This document shows positions 1 to 8,914 of a stretch of DNA of 64,000 bases, piece by piece. The translations under genes and the position numbers were made by a program. Within the stretch, counting starts at the first letter, position 1, and every line of letters starts with the position of its first letter. Under the pieces are notes generated by a model. It had not been told where the DNA came from. It worked only from the letters and a program-made list of their open reading frames with translations, and did not search any database. Source of the stretch: Pedobacter sp. ISL-64 (lineage in GTDB: Bacteria > Bacteroidota > Bacteroidia > Sphingobacteriales > Sphingobacteriaceae); the NCBI RefSeq assembly GCF_018613605.1, contig NZ_JAGGPU010000002.1, positions 62,001 to 126,000 on the forward strand. Reading direction: 5' to 3'.

Positions 1-2625
1 TCGGTGATCATCCAGATCAAAAACCCCGTGCTCCAGTATTCAGCCTCGGCCGCTGCCTATGATGAATTTCATAGTCTGTTTATCAGCATTGTCAAAATCT
101 TAGGAGACGGCTACCTGCTGCAAAAACAGGATGTCTTCAGCAGGTCAAAATATCCCTATAAAAAGTCGGATGATTATTTACAAGATAAATATAACGCTCA
201 TTTTGCCGGGCGCGATTACACCCGGATCAGCACTTACCTCACCATTACGCTCCAACCGAAAAAGGGAAGGTTTTATGTATACGACCCAAAGGCATTGATA
301 GCGTTCAGGCAATCGGTCACCAAAGTAATGGCTATACTTCAGCAGTCCAGGACAGCTCCGGTTCTCCTTAAGAAAAATGAGGTCAATAAACTGGTGCTGG
401 GTGTGTTGTCGATGGACTTTAACGGCGATAACCTGGTGCTGGATAATATTCTGCCTACCGATACTGAACTGAAAATGGGTAATCGTGCAGTGCGTTGCAT
501 CAGTTTGGTCAATACCGACAACGTGGACCTTCCAACTGAAATTGGCACCCATACAGAATTGAACGAAAAGGAAACCATGAAAGGGTTCCCCGTCGATGTG
601 GTAACTTTCCTGCTGAAAGTGCCTGGCTACGAAACGATACTCTATAATCAGGTCATCGAAATCCCCCAGCAGCAATGGACGCTGAATAAACTGGAGCTTA
701 AACGAAAAAGACATTCGGGCATTCCCGACCCCGCAAACCAGCTCTGTGTAGAGGATATCGATCAGCTGCTGAATGATGTGGCAAGAGAGAGCCAGTTGTT
801 GGTCAATGCGCATTATACGATCATCATCTGTTGCGCGCAGGAGCAGCTGCAGAAGACAGCGAATTTTATTGAAAGCTCCCTTTTCAATCTGGGTATTATA
901 GCCAGCAGGAACGCCTATAATCAGCTGGAACTGTTTCGCTCGGCGCTTCCCGGGAACGGTGTTGAACTAAAAAGTTACGACTGGTTCCTGACCACCTGCG
1001 ACGCCGCCCTGTGTTTCTTCTTTAAAGAATCTCTTCCCCAGGATGAACCAAGTAATTTTCTGGTCCGGTTCACCGACCGTCAGGGGATACCCATAGGCAT
1101 CGACCTTTCGGATCTTCCGATGCGCACAAACCGCATCAGCAACAGGAACCGGTTCGTTCTGGGCGGGTCCGGAACCGGAAAAAGTTTCCTGATCAACAGT
1201 ATGGTTGAGCAATACCTGCTGTACAATATGGATGTGGTAATTGTTGATGTCGGGCACTCTTATACAGGCTTGAACACCTTCAAAAAGGGGAAATATGTTA
1301 CCTATACCGAAGAGCGGCCGATTACCATGAATCCCTTTGCCATCAGCGAGCAGGAGTATAACATTGAAAAGAAAGACTTCCTGGTTACCCTGGTCGGGCT
1401 GCTTTGGAAAGGCGCGGAAGGAACCATTTCCACTGTGGAACGCGATGTGATCTCCAGCCTTGTTGGTTCTTATTACAGTAATTATTTCAGTCAAGGGTAT
1501 CCCGGCCTGTCTATAAGGCAACTGCATGCGATCCGCAAGCGGGTGTTTGAAGCTATGAAGACCGAACCTTCTTTTCAATCGTATTCTGAGGACGGCTGGG
1601 AGGAGTTTACCGAAGACCTTTTCGCGACCGAGATCAGTGATACCGACGAGGATCTTTTGGCAGGCGACGCAGAGGCCGGGGGCTTTATCACCGCTTTCAA
1701 CCAGAAGTACCGGGCAGCAGTGAAAGAAGAAAACCGCATTGGCAGGATCAGGCACGACCGAAGAAAAATAGGTATACTCAATTTCAATAGTTTCTACGAG
1801 TTCGCGCTTTGGAAAATCCCTGAAATAAAAACCGAGGATCACATTCCTTTTGACCTGGATGAATTCAGATATGTGCTGAAGAAATTCTCTAAGGGAGGTG
1901 AATATCAAACCATACTGAATGAAGCCGCGGATAAGTCACTTTTCAACGAGCCGTTCATTATCTATGAAATTGATAATGTGAAGGACAACAAGGTACTGTT
2001 TCCGATTGTCACGCTGATTATCATGGACGTTTTTATCCAAAAGATGCGGCACCGTAAAGACCGCAGAAAAGCGCTCATTTTGGAAGAAGCCTGGAAAGCG
2101 CTGGCCTCACCGATCATGGCCGAGTTTCTCCTTTACCTCAATAAGACCGTTCGTAAATTCTGGGGGGAGATCATCGAAGTTACCCAGGAGCTTTCAGATA
2201 TACTGAGTAACCCCATCGTTAAAGACAGCATCATTAACAATTCGGACACGGTTATCCTGCTTGATCAAAGCAAGGCGCTGGAAAATTTCGGAGATATTGC
2301 CAAACTGCTCTCCATTACCGAAACCGAACAGCGGAAGATCTTTACGACCAACCAGCTCGACAACAAAGATAACCGCGGCCAGTTCAAAGAGGTTTATATC
2401 CGAAGGGGCCAGACGGGTGAGGTTTATGGCGTAGAGGTATCCCTTGAGCAGTATTTGGTCTACACCACCGAAAAACCAGAAAAATCAGCCGTGGAGATCT
2501 ACACCAGGAAATACGATTCCTACACCTGCGGACTTGACGCATTTGTTGCACATTTTAAACAAAGCAAGCTTCCTCTTGGAGAGTTTGTAACTGCGGTCAA
2601 TAAAGCTGAACAGCCCATTTATTAA
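1..2625 (+). CDS. traG: Conjugation ATPase TraG (VirB4-like), 5' partial
   Basis: This is the VirB4-type ATPase that powers the Bacteroidetes type IV secretion apparatus at the inner membrane. The reading frame is open from the first base. The GTG at base 4 is probably internal, because family members usually carry about 30 more N-terminal residues before the region aligned here. The Walker A motif GGSGTGKS lies at 1162-1185 and the Walker B-like ALILEEAW at about 2071-2094. The C-terminal half contains the RKFWGEIIEVTQ helix and the following helicase-like segments typical of VirB4/TraG. Ten bases separate its stop from the next tra gene, which suggests one operon. The assignment to the CTnDOT-style TraG family is confident; the true start is not visible. 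Confidence 0.93.
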   Translation, partial: SVIIQIKNPVLQYSASAAAYDEFHSLFISIVKILGDGYLLQKQDVFSRSKYPYKKSDDYLQDKYNAHFAGRDYTRISTYLTITLQPKKGRFYVYDPKALIAFRQSVTKVMAILQQSRTAPVLLKKNEVNKLVLGVLSMDFNGDNLVLDNILPTDTELKMGNRAVRCISLVNTDNVDLPTEIGTHTELNEKETMKGFPVDVVTFLLKVPGYETILYNQVIEIPQQQWTLNKLELKRKRHSGIPDPANQLCVEDIDQLLNDVARESQLLVNAHYTIIICCAQEQLQKTANFIESSLFNLGIIASRNAYNQLELFRSALPGNGVELKSYDWFLTTCDAALCFFFKESLPQDEPSNFLVRFTDRQGIPIGIDLSDLPMRTNRISNRNRFVLGGSGTGKSFLINSMVEQYLLYNMDVVIVDVGHSYTGLNTFKKGKYVTYTEERPITMNPFAISEQEYNIEKKDFLVTLVGLLWKGAEGTISTVERDVISSLVGSYYSNYFSQGYPGLSIRQLHAIRKRVFEAMKTEPSFQSYSEDGWEEFTEDLFATEISDTDEDLLAGDAEAGGFITAFNQKYRAAVKEENRIGRIRHDRRKIGILNFNSFYEFALWKIPEIKTEDHIPFDLDEFRYVLKKFSKGGEYQTILNEAADKSLFNEPFIIYEIDNVKDNKVLFPIVTLIIMDVFIQKMRHRKDRRKALILEEAWKALASPIMAEFLLYLNKTVRKFWGEIIEVTQELSDILSNPIVKDSIINNSDTVILLDQSKALENFGDIAKLLSITETEQRKIFTTNQLDNKDNRGQFKEVYIRRGQTGEVYGVEVSLEQYLVYTTEKPEKSAVEIYTRKYDSYTCGLDAFVAHFKQSKLPLGEFVTAVNKAEQPIY

Positions 2626-2635
2626 ACCTTTTATT

Positions 2636-3298
2636 ATGAAAAATATCTTCCTAATGCTGTTTTTACTGGTTGTAAAAACAGCCCATTCACAGGTGCTTTA
2701 TGTGGATCCGGTGACCTCGGCAGCAATGCTCACGCACAGTTCTACCATTAACGGCCAGCTTAACACGACCAACAAAAATCTCACCGCCATTCAGCGTGGA
2801 CAGCTGGCTGTTACCAGTCAGCTGGTCATCGTTAACGATATGCAGGACAGGATTTATAAAGGACTGAGCCAGGTGGCCGGCGTGATCAACAACCTCACTA
2901 CGATCAAAGAGATCACGGACATTGGAATCGATATCATGGATGACGTGGAAAAAGCGATCAATACGGCCAAATCAAATCCTGCATTGCTGCTTTTTGCCGA
3001 GCAGGGCGCCCGTGACTTTCAAAGCCGTGCCACCGTGCTTGCCACCGAAGTGGGCGGCTTTGTTTTGAAGGGCGGAAAAGACAACCTGATGGACTCCGGG
3101 GAAAGGGCCAAACTGCTCAACCATATCGCCGGTGAACTGCGCATACTCCGGGGCATCGCCTATGGGATGCAGCGGGCCATGTACTGGGCCCGGATGCGTG
3201 GCATCTGGGCCTCGCTTAACCCATGGGCAACCTGGCAGAATATGGATGTGCAGATCGCAAACAGTGTGATAACCGAAGCTAAATACTTGAAAAAATGA
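2636..3298 (+). CDS. Exported tra-operon protein, paralogue 1 of 3
   Basis: A 220-aa protein with a signal peptide (cleavage near residue 19, ...AHSQ). It is the first of three adjacent, similar-sized paralogues that share the blocks 'LLLFAE', 'SLNPW/F' and the C-terminal 'AKYLKK/Q'. It occupies the place between TraG and TraJ where CTnDOT-type operons encode TraI, but it does not show the sequence pattern I know for DUF4141 TraI. A periplasmic VirB5-like pilus or assembly role is a guess from size, export signal and position. Its stop overlaps the start of the next gene in ATGA, so the two are translationally coupled. Confidence 0.75.
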   Translation: MKNIFLMLFLLVVKTAHSQVLYVDPVTSAAMLTHSSTINGQLNTTNKNLTAIQRGQLAVTSQLVIVNDMQDRIYKGLSQVAGVINNLTTIKEITDIGIDIMDDVEKAINTAKSNPALLLFAEQGARDFQSRATVLATEVGGFVLKGGKDNLMDSGERAKLLNHIAGELRILRGIAYGMQRAMYWARMRGIWASLNPWATWQNMDVQIANSVITEAKYLKK

Positions 3299-3963
3299 AA
3301 ACTATTATCTTAACACCTTTATTGCTGCTGCTGGGTTTTCTCACGGCAGATGCACAGAAGAAGGCCCTTAATATTCCCGGGATCTGGCAGTTGACCGATT
3401 ATTCCAAATCCGAAAATAAACTACAGAATAGCGCCCGGGACAAACAGTCCCTTACTACGGCGAGCGAAGCAGGGAACAGAACCATGCTGGCCAGGTTAAA
3501 GGATACCTACCGTATCTTGCAGCAAAGGTATAACAGCCTTGGGACCGCCATAAATATTGCGAATATCGGTTTGCAGGCGACCCCTATGGTAAACAGGATC
3601 ATCAGCAACCAGGCCCGGCTTTATCAGCTGGCAGGAAGCAATCCGGCGATCATCCCCCTTGTTTACCGTAGCGAAATAGAATTTGTGGAAAAAGCCTACA
3701 GCCTGGCGAATTACCTGACCGGTCTGTGTGCAGCTCTTGGGGATATCAACCAAATGAAAATGGCTGACCGGAAAATGCTGTTTGACTTTATTCTTTCAGA
3801 ACTGAACGTGATCCGAAATCTTTCTGGAAACCTGCTCAGCTCAGCGCAGTATGCAAGCCTGAATACCCTGATCAGGTCTGTTAATCCATTCAGGGATTAC
3901 ATCGATCAGGATAGGTCTCTGATCGAGGAGATCATTAACAACGCTAAATATCTTAAGCAATGA
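3295..3963 (+). CDS. Exported tra-operon protein, paralogue 2 of 3
   Basis: A 222-aa protein with a signal peptide (cleavage after ...TADAQ). It is the most divergent of the three tandem paralogues: it keeps the helical middle, the 'SVNPF' block and the C-terminal 'NNAKYLKQ' but lacks the 'LLLFAE' block seen in the other two. ATGA overlaps join it to both neighbours, which implies coupled translation and fixed stoichiometry. No catalytic motif is visible. The function is unknown; a structural or chaperone-like role in the mating apparatus is likely from context. Confidence 0.72.
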   Translation: MKTIILTPLLLLLGFLTADAQKKALNIPGIWQLTDYSKSENKLQNSARDKQSLTTASEAGNRTMLARLKDTYRILQQRYNSLGTAINIANIGLQATPMVNRIISNQARLYQLAGSNPAIIPLVYRSEIEFVEKAYSLANYLTGLCAALGDINQMKMADRKMLFDFILSELNVIRNLSGNLLSSAQYASLNTLIRSVNPFRDYIDQDRSLIEEIINNAKYLKQ

Positions 3964-4625
3964 GACTTTTTTGGACAATATTCGCCCTGAGCCTGCTTGC
4001 AGCTCCGGCGCTCGCGCAGCGGATCGTTTTTGATCCCCGGCATTTTCAGGCCGTATTAGAAAATGGTTCAGTGAGCAGTACCGCAGAGCTTACCCATAAC
4101 CAGTACCTGGGCAAGATCGATGGTAACCTCCAAACCATCAATACCAATGTGGGTTCGGTTGTACTGGTCCAGACCATGATCTATCAAAGCCTGTCCAACG
4201 TCAATTCCGCACTGAAAAATGGATTGGTAGTGAAAGATATGGCGGTGATCGTCAATGATATTCTAAGGTACGCCGACCAGACCATTGCCCTTGCCAGGGC
4301 TGAACCTTACCTGCTTTTATTTGCCGAAAGCCATGCGGCCGAGATCAGGGGAAGAGCCACCAGGCTGGTGATGGATGTTTCCGGCTTCATCTTAAAAGAA
4401 GGCGACAACATGCTTGCTGATTACAATAGCCGGGACCAACTACTGAACCATGTCCGCAGGGAACTTCAAATCATTGACGGCATGGCCTACGGCGCATGGA
4501 AGGCCATGTTTTGGGCCAAACAGAAAGGGATCATCGCCTCGTTGAACCCCTTCGCTTCTTTTATCAACAAGGATAGAACCACGGTGGAGGATATTATCCG
4601 CAACGCTAAATATTTAAAACAATAA
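3960..4625 (+). CDS. Exported tra-operon protein, paralogue 3 of 3
   Basis: A 221-aa protein with a signal peptide (cleavage near ...ALAQ). It resembles paralogue 1 closely over its whole length: both have 'LLLFAE', a 'G(G/S)F(V/I)LK' stretch, 'GMAYG/GIAYG', 'SLNPF/W' and a terminal 'AKYLKQ/K'. It starts inside the stop of the previous gene and is followed after four bases by another exported tra protein. The family is not one I can name with certainty. The retained triplication points to a multi-subunit periplasmic structure rather than redundancy. Confidence 0.73.
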   Translation: MRLFWTIFALSLLAAPALAQRIVFDPRHFQAVLENGSVSSTAELTHNQYLGKIDGNLQTINTNVGSVVLVQTMIYQSLSNVNSALKNGLVVKDMAVIVNDILRYADQTIALARAEPYLLLFAESHAAEIRGRATRLVMDVSGFILKEGDNMLADYNSRDQLLNHVRRELQIIDGMAYGAWKAMFWAKQKGIIASLNPFASFINKDRTTVEDIIRNAKYLKQ

Positions 4626-4629
4626 TTTT

Positions 4630-5406
4630 ATGAAAAATATTTTTTTAATGCTGGCGATCTGCCTGTGTGTATCGCAGGCGTTCGCCCAAATGACCATCAA
4701 TGATGAAAGTATCCGCTACCAGCAGGAGCGCATGGTTTTCAGGCAATGGGATAAAAACAAGTTTACACCGACAAGCGGGTTTTTGGGATTAAATCCTTAC
4801 TACTGGCTGACCTGGGGCTTAATGCCCGGCTACAAGAAAACAGATCTCCGCCCACTCGGCCCATCGGGGCCGCAAAGCCAGCGCCTGGCATTGGTCGCCA
4901 CTATGAGCGCGATCGATGATAGCTATAGACTTCATGCGGATACACTTCGGGGGGCCGCACTGTCGGAGATGGCTGGCCAGGCGGGTGCGGTTTCAGCCGC
5001 CGATCCATTGTGGATCATGTATTATTCCAGGGAACTCAGACCTGTACTGAATCATTCGCAGGCAGAATTTTTAAACCGCCTTCCCGCAAAGGTTCGCCAG
5101 CAGGTCATTGCCGAAGGGACCTATAACTGGTATGCAGAAGAACTGGAGATGTTAAAAGAACGGATCGATGCTGCCAAAGCGGTAAATATGGATCGTGGGG
5201 CAAGAATACTTGCCTATCACCGGATGCTCATGGATTACCGCAACCTTTCCGCTGTCTGGGCTACACGCACGGCCACCGCGGTGATGAACATGAATTTGGC
5301 AGAGCACCAGCTGAAAGTCAGGGCGGGGCAGGTAACCATTGAAAAGTGGACGCCGCAGACAGATGTGCAGATTGCAGACCAGGTCGTTCAAAGCAGAAAA
5401 TATTAG
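4630..5406 (+). CDS. Exported tra-operon protein of unknown function
   Basis: A 258-aa protein with a signal peptide (MKNIFLML start, cleavage after ...AFAQ). The start context 'ttttatgaaaaatat' nearly repeats that of the gene at 2636, so the leader may have been copied within the operon. The mature part is rich in aromatic residues near the N-terminus ('NPYYWLTWGLMPGY') and helical afterwards. I know of no named domain. It lies directly before traJ, with four bases between their coding regions, in the position of small periplasmic components of Bacteroidetes mating systems. Confidence 0.7.
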   Translation: MKNIFLMLAICLCVSQAFAQMTINDESIRYQQERMVFRQWDKNKFTPTSGFLGLNPYYWLTWGLMPGYKKTDLRPLGPSGPQSQRLALVATMSAIDDSYRLHADTLRGAALSEMAGQAGAVSAADPLWIMYYSRELRPVLNHSQAEFLNRLPAKVRQQVIAEGTYNWYAEELEMLKERIDAAKAVNMDRGARILAYHRMLMDYRNLSAVWATRTATAVMNMNLAEHQLKVRAGQVTIEKWTPQTDVQIADQVVQSRKY

Positions 5407-5410
5407 CGCC

Positions 5411-6574
5411 ATGAAAATCAAAATGAGTATAACCCTGATCAGCCTGTTGCTGATGATGGCTCCCAGGTCTTTTTCACAAGCCCCTTCAAATGCTGATTAT
5501 AAGAAATCTATCGAGTTCCTCCAGGGAAACGGGGTTTATGAGGAAGGCGTAATGGTGTTCCTTACCAAACTGAAGGATTCTATCTGGACACACTTTGACC
5601 TCTTTATTACAGACGCTAAAGCTTTGTCAGCGATTTTTATGATCATTTTTTTTGCCATCAAGTCCTATGAAATGATCGTGGGAGATAAAAAAATGGAGAT
5701 CATGCCGCTGCTTAGGCCCTTCGGCTTGGTTATGGTCATCCTGTGGTGGGGCGCCTTTGTAAAGGTGATCGCTTTCCCCACCGAGCTGGTAGCCCTCAGA
5801 ACAGAAGAAATGTTCAAAAGTGAGCAGAATCATGTCAATGACCTGCGTTTTACAAGGGCCGATTACATGCTGAAGGTGGCCAATTCGCTCTATACCTTTC
5901 AGGCACAGGCGGAGGTGGCCGCTAAAGAATCTGACTCCTGGTACGGAAAGGCCTGGGACTCGGTGACCAGTTCGGTAAAAGAAGGGATTTCTACAGTGGT
6001 CTCCCCATTGCTGGAACTGAAGAACAGGTTAACGGTTGGTCTGCAGCTGCTGGTCACCCAATTGCTGGAACTGTTAGCGATCTGGATTTTAAGGATTGCC
6101 GTCTATATCATTTTTATGATACAGATCATTTATTCTTCTATCCTTATCATTCTGGGTCCCTTCGCCGTTGCAGCCAGTATCCTGCCGGCCTTCAGGGATA
6201 GCTTCAGCACATGGATCGCCCGTTTTATATCTGTCAATCTATATTCGGGTATTGCCTACCTGATCATGTATTTATGTGCCCTGATGCAAAAATACGCGCT
6301 ACTTTCAGAGATCAGCAAATATAAAGAACTGGTCGGTGAGGACGGGATGGCAGCAAGCATGGAGAAAATGACCTGGTTTGCCGGAAACGGTATACTTTCC
6401 TTTGGAACCGTTATCATCACTTTCCTGATCGGTGCGATCTGTATGTTTACCGTTCCGAGCATTTCCACCTGGATCATTTCTACTTCCGGTATCACCTCTG
6501 CCTCTTCTAGTTTTGGCCGTGGTGCGGGAACCGTGTTTGGCATGGCCCGGAAGGCCTCCGGAAGCTTCTTCTGA
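5411..6574 (+). CDS. traJ: Conjugative transposon protein TraJ (VirB6-like)
   Basis: A 387-aa polytopic inner-membrane protein expected to form the VirB6-like core of the DNA-transfer channel. A signal peptide-like N-terminus (...RSFSQ) is followed by membrane segments at roughly residues 60-80 and 95-115, an amphipathic middle, and a cluster of segments from about residue 225 to the end containing 'IILGPFAVAASILP'. The C-terminus is Gly/Ser rich. The start at 5411 was chosen over an upstream in-frame ATG at 5339 because it sits just after the previous stop and gives a proper export signal. Confidence 0.88.
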   Translation: MKIKMSITLISLLLMMAPRSFSQAPSNADYKKSIEFLQGNGVYEEGVMVFLTKLKDSIWTHFDLFITDAKALSAIFMIIFFAIKSYEMIVGDKKMEIMPLLRPFGLVMVILWWGAFVKVIAFPTELVALRTEEMFKSEQNHVNDLRFTRADYMLKVANSLYTFQAQAEVAAKESDSWYGKAWDSVTSSVKEGISTVVSPLLELKNRLTVGLQLLVTQLLELLAIWILRIAVYIIFMIQIIYSSILIILGPFAVAASILPAFRDSFSTWIARFISVNLYSGIAYLIMYLCALMQKYALLSEISKYKELVGEDGMAASMEKMTWFAGNGILSFGTVIITFLIGAICMFTVPSISTWIISTSGITSASSSFGRGAGTVFGMARKASGSFF

Positions 6575-6638
6575 TAAGCAATCATTTTTTAACAAGCCAT
6601 CTCATTTATATGGGGTGGCTTTCTCATTTAAATCCATT

Positions 6639-7253
6639 ATGATCATAAAAAGTATTGAAGCCAAGATCAGGCTGGCCACCCTGGTTGCGGCCGGTAGCCT
6701 CATCAGCGCAATCCTGATTACAGGAATTGCCTGTGGCTATGCCTACCTGCAGGTGGTAAATGCCCGTCAGAGCGTATACATCCTGGACAATAATGTACCG
6801 ATACTGGCCAAGCAAACCGACGTACAAATGAACCGGCCGGCCGAATACCGCGCCCATATCGACCTGTTCCATTCTATTTTCTTTTCACTCACTCCGGATG
6901 ATAAATACATCGAGTACCAGATGAAAAAAGCCATGTATCTCATCGATGAATCAGGCGCAAGGCAGATGAATAATTTAAAGGAAAAGGGATATTTCAATTC
7001 CATTCTTTCCTCCAGCTCTGTACTCACATTGCAAACGGACTCCATCAGCCTCGATATTGCAAAGAACTACTTCCGTTTCTATGGCAAATTAAAAATAGAC
7101 AGGCGTAGCTCAACGGTTATCCGCTCGCTGGTCACCGAAGGAAGGCTCATAGATATCCCGCGGAGTGAAAACAATCCGCATGGCGTGCTGATCTCCGGCT
7201 GGAAAACCCTGGAAAACAAAGACCTCGAAAATGTTCAAAAAAATTCATTCTAA
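6639..7253 (+). CDS. traK: Conjugative transposon protein TraK
   Basis: A 204-aa single-pass membrane protein of the Bacteroidetes TraK family (VirB8-position component). One transmembrane segment lies at about residues 15-37. It is followed by family hallmarks 'YILDNNVP', 'NRPAEYRAHIDLFH', 'DDKYIEYQ', 'RRSSTVIRSLVTEG' and 'ENNPHGV'. Start 6639 (MIIKSIEAK) matches the usual family N-terminus; the frame is open further upstream but that extension overlaps traJ and is not protein-like. Its last 23 bases overlap the next gene. Confidence 0.92.
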   Translation: MIIKSIEAKIRLATLVAAGSLISAILITGIACGYAYLQVVNARQSVYILDNNVPILAKQTDVQMNRPAEYRAHIDLFHSIFFSLTPDDKYIEYQMKKAMYLIDESGARQMNNLKEKGYFNSILSSSSVLTLQTDSISLDIAKNYFRFYGKLKIDRRSSTVIRSLVTEGRLIDIPRSENNPHGVLISGWKTLENKDLENVQKNSF

Positions 7254-7677
7254 CCGCGATCCGGCAGATACGCTCTATCGCGAGATCAAAAAGGAATTCA
7301 GCATCTACTTTGACAAAGCGGGCGCTTCCCTTACTTCATTTCTGACCCGGTATCCAAGGGCTGTATTTACGGTCATGACCCTGCTTATGACCGTTTCTTT
7401 GGTTCTGTCCTTCACCGTTTTGCGGAGCCCGGTACCAAGGCAGTCCGCAGTAAGGCAAGCTGAAAAACAAGAAAAGCCTTCTTCCGGGGGGCTTTCCACC
7501 GTTACCGGCGGATTAAACCAGATCCTGCAAACCACTTCGGACCTGCGTGAAACATTGGAGCTAAAAAAAGAAGTGGAGGCGCTGATGCAGAAAAAACAAT
7601 TAACGCCCGCCGACAGCCTGGCCCTTGAAATGGCGCTGGATAGATTCGGCAGGCTTGGTAACCATTTAAGCAAATAA
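7231..7677 (+). CDS. Small single-pass tra membrane protein (TraL position)
   Basis: A 148-aa protein with one transmembrane helix at about residues 45-65, a charged cytoplasmic N-terminus and a periplasmic tail containing a short coiled-coil-like stretch (ELKKEVEALMQKK). It overlaps the end of traK by 23 nt and stops two bases before traM. That is where CTnDOT-type operons place traL, but I cannot confirm family membership from sequence alone. It is probably a small scaffold or anchor in the mating complex. Confidence 0.75.
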   Translation: MFKKIHSNRDPADTLYREIKKEFSIYFDKAGASLTSFLTRYPRAVFTVMTLLMTVSLVLSFTVLRSPVPRQSAVRQAEKQEKPSSGGLSTVTGGLNQILQTTSDLRETLELKKEVEALMQKKQLTPADSLALEMALDRFGRLGNHLSK

Positions 7678-7679
7678 TC

Positions 7680-8912
7680 ATGAAGATCAATTTTAAGCAA
7701 CCCAAGTATATTTTGCCGCTGGTCATTCTGCCATTTCTATGCCTGTTCTTTTACGTATGGCATAGCAGTTCGGCAAAGACTGCGGTAAAGCCAAAGACCC
7801 AGGCAGGTATCCAGGACAATGTGGGCGATGTTTCGCCCGGTGTTAAAAAGCAGGCATTCTCCGACAAACTGGATGCTTTCCGCAATACCTTCAAAGAAGC
7901 AGACGGGTATACCGCAGTTAGCCCCATTGGGGAGGAACAAAGTGCCGAAGCCGGATTTACCAGCCAGTACAACAGCGCTGAAAAGCACATGCTGGATTCT
8001 ATTGACCGCCAGATGAAAAGCAAATTCCAGGGCGGGATGTACAAGCCAGCTGCCCCTGATCATTTGCTTTACCCCGGGACCGGGACCTCGCACCAGGAAA
8101 AAGGTGTTACAGGCGATAAGGCGCTGGCAGCGGCATTATCCAACCTTTCCCGTCAGCGAAAGGAACATCCGGTTTATCAGCAAGCGGATACACCGCCATC
8201 AGCGGCAGAAAAAGACCCGATGGAACTTTTCAAAGCACAGATGGCCTACATGGATAGTGCCGGTAAGGCCGCGGACCCCCAGTACAAGGCCGAAATGCAG
8301 AAAAGTGCAGCACTGGCCAAAGCGGAGGCGCTCCGTAAAAGCCAGCCCATCATGGAAGTCCGTAAGGCGCAGGCCCAATCATCGGATTTCAATACGATCA
8401 TGCCAGCTGGCAACGATGGCTTCATTATGGCCATCATTGATGAAAACGTGACCGGATATGCAGGTTCCCGCATCCGCGTGCGGCTGCTGGATGATATATA
8501 TGCAGGCCGGGTGCTTATCAAAAAAGGAACTTACCTGTATGCCTTGGTCAGCGGATTCCAGGGGCAGCGTGTAACCCTAACGGTCCAGTCGGTGTTGACC
8601 GGAAAAACTATCCTGCCGGTTAAACTGGAGGTTTATGATCAGGACGGTTTGCCCGGACTGTATGTTCCCGCGTCTGCTTTCCGGGATTTCACCAAAGACC
8701 TGAGCGGCAACTCCATGCAGGGATTTACCATCGACGGCGGCGCGCAGAACGGAAGCCAGTTCCTGATGAGTACCCTTGATAAGATGTTCCAATCCACATC
8801 CTCGGCTATCGCCAGCGCCATCCGCAAAAACAAGGCGAAGATCAAGTATAATTCTTATATCTATTTAATTGACCCACAGGCGCAGCAAAACGCCTTACAA
8901 AACCAACATTAA
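7680..8912 (+). CDS. traM: Conjugative transposon protein TraM (VirB10-like)
   Basis: A 410-aa protein expected to span from inner to outer membrane as the VirB10-like core component. It has a cytoplasmic stub, one transmembrane helix at about residues 10-28, and a long low-complexity linker. The conserved C-terminal domain spans about residues 248-400 and includes 'IIDENVTGYAGSRIRVRL', 'IKKGTYLYALVSGF' and 'GLYVPAS'. This arrangement and length are typical of the TraM family. It lies directly before traN, the VirB9-like partner, which fits joint assembly of the core complex. Confidence 0.92.
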   Translation: MKINFKQPKYILPLVILPFLCLFFYVWHSSSAKTAVKPKTQAGIQDNVGDVSPGVKKQAFSDKLDAFRNTFKEADGYTAVSPIGEEQSAEAGFTSQYNSAEKHMLDSIDRQMKSKFQGGMYKPAAPDHLLYPGTGTSHQEKGVTGDKALAAALSNLSRQRKEHPVYQQADTPPSAAEKDPMELFKAQMAYMDSAGKAADPQYKAEMQKSAALAKAEALRKSQPIMEVRKAQAQSSDFNTIMPAGNDGFIMAIIDENVTGYAGSRIRVRLLDDIYAGRVLIKKGTYLYALVSGFQGQRVTLTVQSVLTGKTILPVKLEVYDQDGLPGLYVPASAFRDFTKDLSGNSMQGFTIDGGAQNGSQFLMSTLDKMFQSTSSAIASAIRKNKAKIKYNSYIYLIDPQAQQNALQNQH

Positions 8913-8914
8913 CC

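Noticed and set aside
967..1908. Minus-strand open frame of about 310 codons
   Set aside because: It is antisense to the conserved traG ATPase domain; the composition is that of a shadow frame.
5339..5410. Upstream extension of traJ
   Set aside because: It overlaps the previous gene, is Arg-rich and precedes a proper signal peptide starting at 5411.
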